Below are positions 53,959 through 63,167 of a DNA stretch of 64,000 nucleotides, piece after piece (the first letter of the stretch is position 1; each line of letters starts with the position of its first letter). A program made the position numbers and the translations under genes. Below the pieces are notes generated by a model. The model was not told where the DNA came from, ran no database searches, and worked only from the letters and a program-made list of their open reading frames with translations. This DNA is from JAPOUP01 sp965201085. Lineage in GTDB: Bacteria > Pseudomonadota > Alphaproteobacteria > Rhodobacterales > Rhodobacteraceae. Location: assembly GCA_965201085.1 (NCBI GenBank), contig CBDAVS010000025.1, positions 930,001-994,000 of the forward strand, given 5' to 3'.

Positions 53959-55344
53959 GTGTCCCTGAAATTCGCCGACGCCGAAGCACCATCCATACCG
54001 ATCCAACCAATTCCTGCTGACGGAGCCGCCCGCTGGGGTGCGGAGCAGCCTGCCCGAGTGCGTAGCTGGATAGAAGCGGTCGGATTCACGGGCGGTCTGG
54101 GCAGCACCGCGCTGATTCCGGACGATGACGGGAAGGTCGCGGTGGCGTTGGTCGGTATCGGAACGGAGGCGCAACGTGAACGCGTCAGATTTGCGCTCGC
54201 GCAGGCCCAACCCGTATTACCGAACGGCGTCTATCACATCGCGGGCGACCTGCATGGCCTCGACCCGGACGAACAGGCGCTCGGATGGCTTCTGTCGCGC
54301 TATCGTTTTGACCGATACAAAAGAACCAAGGCACCGGGAGCGGAACTCAAACCGCCCACAGGTGTCGACAGAGACCGCATAGAGGCGATCGCGGCGGGTG
54401 AAGCGTTGACCCGTGACCTGATCAATACCCCCGCGAACGACATGGGTCCCGCGGATCTGGAACTGGTGACCGGTGAATTGGCCCGGAAATTCGGGGCTGG
54501 CTTTGAGTCGATCAAGGGCGAAGACCTGCTTGAGCGCAATTTTCCGTTGGTTCACGCGGTCGGTCGGTCGGCCTCAGGCGCTCCGCGGCTTCTTGACCTG
54601 CGCTGGGGGCGATCCGGACCGGCGCTGACCTTGGTAGGCAAAGGGGTCTGTTTCGATACGGGTGGACTGAACGTCAAACCAGCTCGCAGCATGGCGCTGA
54701 TGAAAAAGGACATGGGTGGAGCGGCGACGGTCCTTGGGCTTGCCCAAATGATCATGGCGCTGGATATAAAACTGAGGCTGAGAGTGCTGGTCCCGGCGGT
54801 CGAGAATGCCATCGACAGCCTATCCATGCGCCCCGGTGACATTCTAAAGAGCCGCCAAGGCCTGACCGTTGAGATAAACAACACGGATGCCGAAGGGCGT
54901 CTGGTGCTGGCGGACGCGCTTGCCCTGGCGGACGAGGAGCCACCGGATTTGATGGTCTCCATGGCAACCCTGACAGGCGCGGCACGGATTGCGGTCGGGC
55001 CGGACATCGCGCCGTTTTATACGACGGAACCGGAAGTGGCGGACGCCATACGCGCCGCGGGCGAGGCGGTCGCGGACCCTGTTTGGGAACTACCTTTTCA
55101 CGCGCCGTATGAGTCCATGATCGAACCCGCCATTGCAAATCTGGACAACGCTCCTTCAGGTGGCTTCGCGGGTTCGATTACGGCGGCTTTGTTTCTTAGG
55201 CGATTCGTCACCGATACCGCTCGTTACGTGCATTTCGACATCTTTGGCTGGCAGCCGAAAGCGGCGCTAGGTCGCCCGAAGGGTGGAGTCGGACAGGGTG
55301 CGCGTGCCGTTCTGGCTGCCCTGCCCTCGCTTTTACGACTGTAG
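53959..55344 (+). CDS. Leucyl aminopeptidase family (M17) protein
   Basis: 461 residues from a GTG (VSLKFADAEAPSIPIQPI). Two-zinc aminopeptidase: LVGKGVCFDTGGLNVKPA (metal-binding Lys and Asp), MKKDMGGAATVLGLAQM, and the signature NNTDAEGRLVLADAL. Residue ITAALFLRRFV and the C-terminal HFDIFGWQPKAALGRPKGG are as in the alphaproteobacterial PepA-like subgroup. It trims N-terminal residues from peptides. The stop abuts the next start, so the two form an operon. Confidence 0.9.
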   Translation: MSLKFADAEAPSIPIQPIPADGAARWGAEQPARVRSWIEAVGFTGGLGSTALIPDDDGKVAVALVGIGTEAQRERVRFALAQAQPVLPNGVYHIAGDLHGLDPDEQALGWLLSRYRFDRYKRTKAPGAELKPPTGVDRDRIEAIAAGEALTRDLINTPANDMGPADLELVTGELARKFGAGFESIKGEDLLERNFPLVHAVGRSASGAPRLLDLRWGRSGPALTLVGKGVCFDTGGLNVKPARSMALMKKDMGGAATVLGLAQMIMALDIKLRLRVLVPAVENAIDSLSMRPGDILKSRQGLTVEINNTDAEGRLVLADALALADEEPPDLMVSMATLTGAARIAVGPDIAPFYTTEPEVADAIRAAGEAVADPVWELPFHAPYESMIEPAIANLDNAPSGGFAGSITAALFLRRFVTDTARYVHFDIFGWQPKAALGRPKGGVGQGARAVLAALPSLLRL

Positions 55345-56178
55345 ATGGACCGACGCATCACACCCGTAAACGCCCGCGTGGCGGCGTCACACCTTCGGGG
55401 CCGCGTGACGGCGAACAGTTTTGTCGATGGCCTCCGTAGACAGGTCATCGTTCCATTGGCCGATCTGGCGGAGACGCCGGACGGGCCAAGGCTTCGACAA
55501 ATCCAGCGGGGGGAGACCGTGACGGTCTATGAATGCCGAAACGGCTGGGCGTTCGCACAGGCGGGCAAGGACGGCTATGTCGGATACATCGTTGAAAGCG
55601 GACTCGCGGAGCGACCTGAACCCACACATTGGCTGGCCGTACCGGCCTCGCATCTTTACAGCGCTCCCGATATAAGGTCACCGGAAGTGTCATGGCTGGG
55701 CTTCGGCAGCCTGCTGACGATCGTCTCCCATCAGCCCGGGTTCATGGAAACCGACCGGGGCCGGTTTGTGCCGAAGCGACATCTTTGGCCGGTAGGCAGA
55801 AGGTTTTCCGATCCGGTGAACGCCGCGCAGCTTCATTTTGGAACACCCTATCTTTGGGGTGGCAACTCGATACGTGGAATCGACTGTTCCGGGCTGTTGC
55901 AGGCGTCCCTGGTCGCGGCGGGGATCGATTGTCCGGGCGACAGCGATCTGCAGGAAGCGGAGCTGGGTCATGAACTTCCACCCGGGGAACCGCTTGAAAG
56001 GGGAGATCTTCTGTTCTGGAAAGGCCATGCCGCGATCCTGGTGGACGGCGAAACGCTCCTTCATGCAAACGCGCATCACATGGCCGTTGCCTATGAACCC
56101 ATAACGGCGGCGATCCGGCGGATAGAAGTGCAGGGAGACGGACCGGTCACTTCGCGCAGGCGCCTTCGCCATTCCTGA
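55345..56178 (+). CDS. NlpC/P60 (C40) cell-wall hydrolase-like protein with SH3 domains
   Basis: 277 residues starting directly after the peptidase stop. Two bacterial SH3-like segments (about 20-85 and 95-145) precede the NlpC/P60 domain: FGTPYLWGGNSIRGIDCSGL with catalytic Cys181, GDLLFWKGHAAILVDG with His, and HANAHHMAV with the third residue. No signal peptide is seen, which is common in this M17-linked subgroup. Likely cleaves D-glutamyl-diaminopimelate type bonds of muropeptides, consistent with a recycling role with the adjacent aminopeptidase. Confidence 0.88.
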   Translation: MDRRITPVNARVAASHLRGRVTANSFVDGLRRQVIVPLADLAETPDGPRLRQIQRGETVTVYECRNGWAFAQAGKDGYVGYIVESGLAERPEPTHWLAVPASHLYSAPDIRSPEVSWLGFGSLLTIVSHQPGFMETDRGRFVPKRHLWPVGRRFSDPVNAAQLHFGTPYLWGGNSIRGIDCSGLLQASLVAAGIDCPGDSDLQEAELGHELPPGEPLERGDLLFWKGHAAILVDGETLLHANAHHMAVAYEPITAAIRRIEVQGDGPVTSRRRLRHS

Positions 56179-56218
56179 GTCCGAAGCCGCGGTGTTACAA
56201 CCACCGAAAACCGATCCC

Positions 56219-56566
56219 TTATTTCACGGCTCGAATCAGTTTTCGCTCAAGCACCCGCAGAACGGTCTTCAGTTCGTGTCCGCGCCGAAGGATGCGGCCG
56301 TCCATACCGATAACAGAATAAAGCCCCTGGCGATTTCGAAGCCGGGGGCGTTTCTCGATCCGGTATAGCGGCAGTTCGGCCGTGCGGCGAAACACCGCGA
56401 AAACGGCGACCTCACCAAGGCTTGAGATGCCATAGTCACGCCACTCTCCTGCGGCGACCATACGACCGTATATCGTCAGGATCACTCCGAGTTCCCCTTT
56501 GTCGAAGCTGACCCGTCCGGAGTTGCCGGCCAAAGGTCTGAAGGGAATCGGTGAATGACCCGTCAT
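56219..56566 (-). CDS. DUF2794 protein
   Basis: 115 residues from the ATG at 56566 (MTGHSPIPFRPLAGNSGRVS). FDKGELGVILTIYGRMVAAG, EWRDYGISSLGEVAVFAVFR, RTAELPLYRIEKRPRLRNRQ and GMDGRILRRGHELKTVLRVL match DUF2794, an alphaproteobacterial family of unknown role. Convergent with the NlpC/P60 gene. Confidence 0.88.
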   Translation of the reverse strand: MTGHSPIPFRPLAGNSGRVSFDKGELGVILTIYGRMVAAGEWRDYGISSLGEVAVFAVFRRTAELPLYRIEKRPRLRNRQGLYSVIGMDGRILRRGHELKTVLRVLERKLIRAVK

Positions 56567-57329
56567 GACTTCAAACTGGACTCCACCCGACGCGAAATCA
56601 AGCATCAGGCCAGGAGAAATCCCGGTACTATCCCATGATCCTCGCCCCGGTGGATAATTGTCCGGGCGCTGTGGACCAGATGGTGGCATCACCGAATAAC
56701 AGAATGTGTGGAAGCCACCTCCAGAGGACATCCATCGCCATTGAGCAGCAGGCCACCGGCGGCGCATTCAGCCCAACGCACCGCTCTTCACCTCGCGGTT
56801 ATCCAGGCAGACAAAGGCATCTCCCGAAGCGCATACGGCACATATGCCTTCTGTTCCGGGCGGTGCCATTGGTTTCGAACCATATGGAGTCTCAGCCTGA
56901 AATCTTCCGCTTCATCGCCCCGGCATCCGGTGGTTGCATGCCCAAATCACCTCATGTCGACAGCAGGATGAATAAATCGGAGGATGGAACGGATAATGCG
57001 CGCCGACCGACGCGACGGGCCGCGCCGTTCATGTGGTGAGGATAGCCACCGGCGCGACCGCGAAAACGTTCATCGCCCGCTCCGGAAACGGTACTGCGCC
57101 GCATTTCGGAGTGGGGAGCTGGCACTTCGCCACCCGCTCTCGAAATGACTGACCGCTGTCGGCTGGAGTTTCGTCCTCTCGGCGAGGTCCGCCCGGGCAA
57201 GGCCACGCGCCGCACGGAGTAAGCGTGACGATGGCGGAGGTCCGCACCGGAAGGGCGGAATACAGGTGCGCCTTCGTGGTGACGTTCGGTCGCGGCGCCG
57301 TCATGCGTTAACCAAGAATGTCCGGAAGT
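56567..57329. other. Intergenic or decayed stretch
   Basis: About 760 bp. Open frames of 80-130 codons occur on both strands but lack family motifs and consistent composition. The open frame at 57029-57304 (minus) has scattered Cys/Pro and is not convincing. No feature supported apart from the likely DUF2794 promoter. Confidence 0.4.
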
Positions 57330-57575
57330 TCATTCGGAGGCTGGTGGGGCAACCCGAGGCGGAGCGGGTTCCAGCTGATCGATCGGTGAAGGATTGTTGA
57401 TAACGATGTCACCGTCGTTGTTCAGGACAGCCAAGACCGCGACACCAAAACCGATCGTTCCAACCACCGCCAGAAGAAGACGGTTTTCCCGCTTCGCCGT
57501 TTCCTCGCCCCGTTTCTCCAGATCCGTCCGCAGACGATCAACGGCGGTTTCGTTCTTGGCTTCAAGCGTGTTCAT
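57330..57575 (-). CDS. Small membrane protein with N-terminal coiled coil
   Basis: 81 residues: a charged helix (ETAVDRLRTDLEKRGEETAK), one membrane helix (LLLAVVGTIGFGVAVLAVL) and a Pro-rich tail. The same layout occurs in DUF1640-like and phage/plasmid proteins; no specific function. Confidence rests on composition and topology. Confidence 0.55.
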   Translation of the reverse strand: MNTLEAKNETAVDRLRTDLEKRGEETAKRENRLLLAVVGTIGFGVAVLAVLNNDGDIVINNPSPIDQLEPAPPRVAPPASE

Positions 57576-57854
57576 GCGTTCCTACGGTCTCGCGATATGA
57601 ACGGAATTGGATTCGTCTTTCGGTTGGGAATCGACCATGCAGGCAACCAGGGACGGGGCGACTGACGGTCAAGTTATGAAACGCGGTGACAACGCGGTCC
57701 TGATCGTCTTTCAGCCCCGCCGCCGGTTCAAAGAGTCGATCCGCGCCTGAACATACTGAACTGTCTCACTTACTGACGATCATATTGATCTGACCGAAAC
57801 TCCATCTGATCAGGTTTCAAGGTTGGCCGAAGCGCTTCGGAAACCGTGCGTGGG

Positions 57855-58738
57855 TCAGCCCTGCAGCCATGAATCGATGTCCATTCGGTCGTGCAGCACC
57901 CTGATGACGAGGATTTCGTCTGCCGCGGGTTCGCGGAAAATGATAAGATGACGCCCTTGGCACGGTTTGAGCATACCCTTGTGGCGGGACACCAAGGGCC
58001 GCACCAAGGCCATGCCTTTCGCAATGGCGTCCATCTTCTTTCCTGTCCGACCCGGCGGGTGTTTGATGCAGGCAAGCGCCCGACCCTGCTTCATGGCGAA
58101 GCCAGCGGTGTGCATCGTTCCACCTGTGATATCGGTCTCAATTACAAGGACGCCATCGGAGAGCCCGCTTTGGATTCGGTCTCGCTCAGCGAATGCCGAA
58201 CGTACGGTCGCACCTTTACGGGATATTCGCTCACCAGACATCCACCACTTTCAATAAACCGCTCCGAAAGATGGCGATTGGCCACCGGGTAGATCATGTC
58301 GAGACCATGCGCGAGCACCGCCACGCCAGTGCCCTGCGCCTTCAGTCATCCTTCGCGGGCACGGGTGTCACATCCCTGCGCAAGGCCGCTCACAACAACA
58401 AATCCTTCTTCCGCGGCTGTTTGACTGGACCTTCTTGCCACCTGTTCCCCAAATGAGGAGGGTTCGCGGGTCACCACAACCCTCGGGCTTCGGCACCGAT
58501 AGAGACTTTTGGTCGGTCCCTTCACGACCAGTACGGCTGGCGCGTTGGGGAGGCTCTTGAGACGCACCGGATATCGGTCATCATTATACGGGATCGCTCT
58601 GATACCCAACTCCCAACCATACTCCAGTTCTTCTTCGCTCCTATTCAAGGCTTCCACGAGGTCGGTACGACTGACCTGAGGTAGATTGGCGTTGATATCG
58701 ATAAGCGTAAATGCTATGATGAAACACGCGGTGCACAA
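57855..58738 (-). pseudogene. dprA: DprA/Smf-like DNA-processing protein, broken, with a RelE/ParE-like tail
   Basis: Reading from 58738: LGIRAIPYNDDRYPVRLKSL, VVVTREPSSFGEQVARR, VVVSGLAQGCDTRAREG, TGA at 58346-58348, then the same frame continues VAVLAHGLDMIYPVANRHLS and ERFIESGGCLVSEYPV. A frameshift near 58,200 leads to RSAFAERDRIQSGLSDGVLV and GGTMHTAGFAMKQGRALACI. These are the Rossmann-fold blocks of DprA in order. The last about 35 codons (CQGRHLIIFREPAADEILVI, VLHDRMDID) instead match the end of RelE/ParE toxins, so the 3' end is a chimera. Confidence 0.75.
58692..58720 (+). promoter_or_regulatory. Sigma-70-type promoter for the 246-residue gene
   Basis: TTGATA (58692-58697), 17-base spacer, TATGAT (58715-58720), 42 bases before the ATG at 58763. 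A GAGG ribosome-binding site follows. It lies in the 5' end of the broken dprA gene on the opposite strand. Confidence 0.7.
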
Positions 58739-58762
58739 TACGCGACGCTGACGAGGAAAAAC

Positions 58763-59503
58763 ATGAGCAAAAGCTATACGCTATATATCAAAGCCTATAC
58801 CCCCGAGACCATCCCAATGGCTCGGCTTGCTCAGTACATGCAAAATCTAGCTACCATGCTTGGGCATGACGCAGCCGTACATTTCGACACATTGAGACCT
58901 GGTAGCACACAACTTGTTACGAGGGTCGACCACGAGGAAGTGCCAAAGGTTGCGACCCATCTTGCCCAGGTGAAACGCGGCGACGGCGGTCCAGAGGCGA
59001 CCAAAGCACAAGCAGAGGTTGACCGTTTGCTCGCAGATGATAACGCTACGGGGTCCATTTACAGAGACGATCACACCGAAATCATCGCTTTCCCAGGTGT
59101 AACCCGGCCGAAGCCCACCACTTTCGGTCCTTTCAACCAGGAAGGATCGCTCGATGGCATCCTGATCAGCGTGAGCGGGGCGGACCAAACCGTGCACCTT
59201 CAGCTTCAGAATGGTGAGATCAAATACACCGGTATCGAGACGAACCGCGAGACAGCGCGGCGGATTGCCAGGCATATGTATGAACCTGTCCGAATCTTTG
59301 GCATAGGCAGGTGGTTGTTTGACCAGGAAGGCAGTTGGACTCTCAAGAAATTCAGGGTGGAGAGCTACAACGTCCTGGCAACCGACGATCTGAAAGATGC
59401 CATCGACCAGATGCGCGAGATGGAAGGCAGCGACTGGAAGGGGATGGACGATCCGATTGGTGCTGTGAAAGCGCTACGCGAGAAGGGTACCGGTTTGCAC
59501 TAA
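58763..59503 (+). CDS. 246-residue unknown, partner of a PIN-domain protein
   Basis: Soluble protein. The first part, YTLYIKAYTPETIPMARLAQ with HFDTLRPGSTQLVTRVDHEE, looks like a small alpha/beta domain. The middle (AFPGVTRPKPTTFGPFNQEG, SLDGILISVSGADQTVHLQL) is beta-rich, and the end (TARRIARHMYEPVRIFGIGR, WTLKKFRVESYNVL) is mixed, followed by an acidic helix. Not recognised. It overlaps the PIN gene by one base (TAATG) and has its own promoter. GC is lower than in the housekeeping genes. Could be the antitoxin or the substrate-selecting partner of the PIN nuclease, though it is far larger than VapB. Confidence 0.7.
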   Translation: MSKSYTLYIKAYTPETIPMARLAQYMQNLATMLGHDAAVHFDTLRPGSTQLVTRVDHEEVPKVATHLAQVKRGDGGPEATKAQAEVDRLLADDNATGSIYRDDHTEIIAFPGVTRPKPTTFGPFNQEGSLDGILISVSGADQTVHLQLQNGEIKYTGIETNRETARRIARHMYEPVRIFGIGRWLFDQEGSWTLKKFRVESYNVLATDDLKDAIDQMREMEGSDWKGMDDPIGAVKALREKGTGLH

Positions 59504-60045
59504 TGATTGTGTTCGATAGCTCAGTTCTGCTTCTTGTCCTTGATCCGAACGCCAAACCGCCCAACGATCCCACCACGGGAGAGCCTTTGGACAAAGCAGC
59601 GGAGCGGATTCAGCATCTGATCGAGAACCTGACAGCCGACAAAGAGAAGATCGTCATTCCAGCACCGGTCCTGAGCGAAGTGCTGGTTCACGCTGGCGAA
59701 GCGATGCGACCATATCTCGACATGCTCAACAGCCAGTCGGCTTTTCGGATAGCACCCTTTGATCAGAAAGCCGCGATTGAAGCTGCACTTGCCATGAGTG
59801 ATGCGATCAATCGCGGTGGCCTTCGCGTTGATGCAGCAAATCCCGATGCGACCAAGGCAAAGATCAAATTCGACCGTCAGATCGTCGCAATCGCAAAGGC
59901 CGAAGGCGCTCAAGCGGTCTATTCCGATGACGCGGACGTACACAGCTACGCCAGGCAAGCGGGACTGGATGCTTACCGTACGGCCGATCTCAACCTACCA
60001 CCGAAAGACCCGCAACAGTCCTTGGATTTCGCCGCTTCCGAGTGA
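59503..60045 (+). CDS. PIN-domain (VapC-like) ribonuclease
   Basis: 180 residues. The PIN acidic residues are visible: Asp5 in MIVFDSSVLL, Glu in VIPAPVLSEVLVHA, and the C-terminal acidic set in IKFDRQIVAIAKAEGAQAVY followed by SDDADVHSYA. About 45 residues longer than a typical VapC, with an insertion after VLDPNAKPPN. Probably a metal-dependent RNase. Translationally coupled to the upstream gene. Confidence 0.8.
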   Translation: MIVFDSSVLLLVLDPNAKPPNDPTTGEPLDKAAERIQHLIENLTADKEKIVIPAPVLSEVLVHAGEAMRPYLDMLNSQSAFRIAPFDQKAAIEAALAMSDAINRGGLRVDAANPDATKAKIKFDRQIVAIAKAEGAQAVYSDDADVHSYARQAGLDAYRTADLNLPPKDPQQSLDFAASE

Positions 60046-60310
60046 CACCTCAAAGCACGCAATGCGCCTTGCATGCAATCATTGCAATTCTTGTGTGGAC
60101 AGAAAACCGACTTGCCGGTCTGGACTGAACTTCACGGCTGTTTCGAGCTTTTGTTCCAGACAACCCATTGATAATAAATTTGGGGATTATATACGATAGT
60201 GCCCATTTTCTGTTGACTGCCTTATAAGCGGCATATACAATGATGCCCAAGAAAGGAATCAGACATGGCACAGAAAGCACCTGGCAAGCACCACCGCAAA
60301 GGCATTAGCC

Positions 60311-60313
60311 TAA
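60311..60313. repeat. Target-site duplication TAA, left
   Basis: TAA borders the left end of IS copy 1; the same triplet recurs between the copies (61272-61274) and at the right end (62233-62235). Confidence 0.8.
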
Positions 60314-61271
60314 GAGTTTGTTCCATAAGTTGAGTGGTCCCGCAGGATGTGGCATTCCGGTTGGTGAAAGCAACCAAATACGGAGAGAGCCATGCCCTGG
60401 AACAGGACCACCCAACAGATCCATAAGCGCCCGGACGACCACAGTCAAAACGACCTGACCGACGCCGAATGGACCATCATCGAGCCGATGCTGCCGAAGC
60501 AGGGAAGGATGGGACGGCCGCGCGAGGTCGACCTTCGGTCGGTGTTCGACGCGGTCCAGTATATCCTGTCCACGGGATGCCAGTGGCGCGCGTTACCCTC
60601 TGGATATCCACCGTTTTCCACCGACCGGAACTATTTTTACGCATGGCGGCGGAGCGGGCTCCTGGAGCGTCTCGTGCATCGTCTCCGGGACCTCGCGCGG
60701 CGGTGTTCGGGGCGCTCCGCGGAGCCGACCGCCGCCTCGATCGACAGCCAGTCGGTGAAGACCACGGAGAGCGGCGGGCCCCGCGGCTACGACGCCGGGA
60801 AGAAGGTGAAGGGGAGGAAAAGGCACCTGATCGTGGACGCCGACGGCACACCGATCGTCATGACGGTTCACACCGCCGACATCCAGGACCGGGACGGGGC
60901 GCCGGACCTGATCGCGAAGCTGCTGGAGACGGTGCCCACGGTGTGTAGGCTGTTCGCCGACGGTGGCTACGCGGGTCAGAAGCTGCGGGAGCGGCTTGAG
61001 GGGATGGGGTTGTCGAACGTGATCAGGATCGTCGAAAAACCGAAGAATGTCAAAGGGTTCACTGTTCTCTACCGCCGCTGGGTCGTGGAGCGGACCTTCG
61101 CCTGGATGGGCCGGTGCCGCCGCCTGTCGAAAGATTACGAAAGGCTCAGCGAGAACTCGCTGGCATGGGCGCAGCTGGCCGCCTGCCGGTTCCTGCTCAG
61201 GCGGGTGGCGAGGGCGTCAACTCCATGAAAAACAATAGTTTAATGATATCAGTGACTTATGATTCAAACTC
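60314..61271 (+). mobile_element. IS5-family insertion sequence, copy 1 (958 bp)
   Basis: Ends GAGTTTGTTCCATAAGT and, inverted, ACTTATGATTCAAACTC, i.e. imperfect terminal repeats of about 17 bp with GAGTTTG and CATAAGT conserved. Flanked by TAA duplications, as in the IS1031-like subgroup of IS5. Carries one transposase gene. Nearly identical to copy 2. Confidence 0.92.
60392..61228 (+). CDS. IS5-family transposase, copy 1
   Basis: 278 residues, single frame. N-terminal DLTDAEWTIIEPMLPKQGRM is the DUF4096-type helix-turn-helix region, and GCQWRALPSGYPPFSTDRNY follows. DDE residues lie in SIDSQSVKTTE, RLFADGGYAG and WVVERTFAWMGR, with YERLSENSLAWAQLAACRFL closing the domain. Looks intact and active. 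Confidence 0.93.
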   Translation: MPWNRTTQQIHKRPDDHSQNDLTDAEWTIIEPMLPKQGRMGRPREVDLRSVFDAVQYILSTGCQWRALPSGYPPFSTDRNYFYAWRRSGLLERLVHRLRDLARRCSGRSAEPTAASIDSQSVKTTESGGPRGYDAGKKVKGRKRHLIVDADGTPIVMTVHTADIQDRDGAPDLIAKLLETVPTVCRLFADGGYAGQKLRERLEGMGLSNVIRIVEKPKNVKGFTVLYRRWVVERTFAWMGRCRRLSKDYERLSENSLAWAQLAACRFLLRRVARASTP

Positions 61272-61274
61272 TAA

Positions 61275-62232
61275 GAGTTTGTTCCATAAGTTGAGTGGTC
61301 CCGCAGGATGTGGCATTCCGGTTGGTGAAAGCAACCAAATCCGGAGATCGCCATGCCCTGGAACAGGACCACCCAACAGCTCCATAAGCGCCCGGACGAC
61401 CACAGTCAAAACGATCTGACCGACGCCGAATGGACCATCATCGAGCCGATGCTGCCGAAGCAGGGAAGGATGGGACGGCCGCGCGAGGTCGACCTTCGGT
61501 CGGTGTTCGACGCGGGCCGGTATATCCTGTCCACGGGATGCCAGTGGCGCGCGTTACCCTCTGGATATCCACCGTTTTCCACCGTCCAGAACTATTTTTA
61601 CGCATGGCGGCGGAGCGGGCTCCTGGAGCGTCTCGTGCATCGTCTCCGGGACCTCGCGCGGCGGTGTTCGGGGCGCTCCGCGGAGCCGACCGCCGCCTCG
61701 ATCGACAGCCAGTCGGTGAAGACCACGGAGAGCGGCGGGCCCCGCGGCTACGACGCCGGGAAGAAGGTGAAGGGGAGGAAAAGGCACCTGATCGTGGACG
61801 CCGACGGCACACCGATCGTCATGACGGTTCACACCGCCAACATCCAGGACCGGGACGGCGCACCGGACCTGATCGCGAAGCTGCTGGAGACGGTGCCCAC
61901 GGTGTGTAGGCTGTTCGCCGACGGTGGCTACGCGGGTCCGAAGCTGCGGGACCGGCTTGAGGGGATGGGGTTGTCGAACGTGATCAGGATCGTCGAAAAA
62001 CCGAAGAATGTCAAAGGGTTCACGGTTCTCTACCGCCGCTGGGTGGTGGAGCGGACCTTCGCCTGGATGGGCCGGTGCCGCCGCCTGTCGAAAGATTACG
62101 AAAGGCTCAGTGAGAACTCGCTGGCATGGGCGCAGCTGGCCGCCTGCCGGTTCCTGCTCAGGCGGGTGGCGAGGGCGTCAACTCCATGAAAAACAATAGT
62201 TTAATGATATCAGTGACTTATGATTCAAACTC
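61275..62232 (+). mobile_element. IS5-family insertion sequence, copy 2 (958 bp)
   Basis: Same length and ends as copy 1, with only scattered substitutions (for example VQ to GR near 61517 and D to N near 61840). Starts immediately after a single shared TAA. Same orientation as copy 1. Confidence 0.92.
61353..62189 (+). CDS. IS5-family transposase, copy 2
   Basis: 278 residues, differing from copy 1 at about ten positions (QI/QL at the start, AVQY/AGRY, TDRN/TVQN, TADIQ/TANIQ, GQKLRER/GPKLRDR). Same catalytic residues as copy 1. Intact. Confidence 0.93.
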   Translation: MPWNRTTQQLHKRPDDHSQNDLTDAEWTIIEPMLPKQGRMGRPREVDLRSVFDAGRYILSTGCQWRALPSGYPPFSTVQNYFYAWRRSGLLERLVHRLRDLARRCSGRSAEPTAASIDSQSVKTTESGGPRGYDAGKKVKGRKRHLIVDADGTPIVMTVHTANIQDRDGAPDLIAKLLETVPTVCRLFADGGYAGPKLRDRLEGMGLSNVIRIVEKPKNVKGFTVLYRRWVVERTFAWMGRCRRLSKDYERLSENSLAWAQLAACRFLLRRVARASTP

Positions 62233-63167
62233 TAACAGGCCTTTTCATGATGTTTCCCGATGACGCGGCCGCCGAGGAATGGTTTGTGAAAGAGCGTTGG
62301 CCGGAAGGTCCGCACTGCCCACACTGCGGATCCGTCCGTGTTCTTTCCGGTGCCCAGCACAAAACGATGCCTTACCGATGCAGGGAAAAGGGGTGCCGCA
62401 AACGGTTTTCGGTTCGCACCGGAACATGCATGGAAGCGTCCAATCTGGGCTTCAAGGTATGGGCGATCGCGATTTACCTTATGTCGACAAACCTCAAGGG
62501 GGTTTCCAGCATGAAACTGCACCGCGATCTTGAGATAACCCAGAAATCGGCATGGCACCTTGCCATGCGACTGCGGAAGGCGCTTGAGGATGATGGAGTC
62601 AGCCTTCCGTTTGTAGGTCCCGTGGAAGCCGACGAAACCTATATGGGCGGCAGGGAACGGAACAAGCACGCGAAAGACAGACTGAAGGCCGGACGTGGAA
62701 CGGTTGGCAAGACGGCAGTGGCTGGCGTCAAGGACCGCGACACCGGCCAGGTTGCCGCCAGGGTGGTGACGGACACAAAGGCAAAGACGCTTCAGGGCTT
62801 CGTCGAGGAACGCACCGAACCGAAAGCGCAGGTCTATACCGACGACAACGCGTCATACGTAGGCATGAAGCGCCAGCACGAAACAGTGCGCCACAGTTCC
62901 GGGGAATACGTGCGGGACGACGCGCATACGAATGGCGTAGAGTCGTTCTGGGCGATGCTCAAGCGGGCGCACAAAGGCACATTCCACAAGTTCAGCAGAA
63001 AGCACATGCATCGGTATGTGGATGAGTTCGTAACGCGCCACAACCTTCGTGAAGGGGACACGATATGCATCATGGCCGCGATAGCGGACGGCGGGGTTGG
63101 TAAGCGGCTGCGCTACAGGGAACTGATCGCAGACAACGGACTGCCGTCCGGGGCGAGGCACTGACCG

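Larger units (their letters stand above)
60265..63164 (+). pseudogene. IS1595-family transposase gene split by two IS5-family insertions
   Basis: Begins MAQKAPGKHHRKGIS at 60265 and resumes at 62236 with LTGLFMMFPDDAAAEE. Removing 60314-62235 rejoins AGC-CTA-ACA exactly and gives 325 codons. The body has zinc-ribbon pairs (CPHCGSVRVLSG, CREKGCRKRFS), then DDE/N-type residues in VEADETYMGG, YTDDNASY and HTNGVESFWAMLKR. IS1595 elements use this ribbon plus ISXO2-like catalytic domain. The distal part is still open from an ATG (62220) supplied by the IS end, lacking only the first about 15 residues. Confidence 0.85.

Noticed and set aside
57029..57304. 91-codon minus-strand frame
   Set aside because: No family match by eye, irregular composition, and no coupled neighbour or RBS.
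308..58348. Reassigned TGA codon or selenocysteine as an explanation for the in-frame TGAs in trbG and dprA
   Set aside because: Most intact genes here end in TGA, no TGA falls at conserved Trp positions, and no SECIS-like context or consistent Cys/Sec site is visible. Nonsense mutation is simpler.
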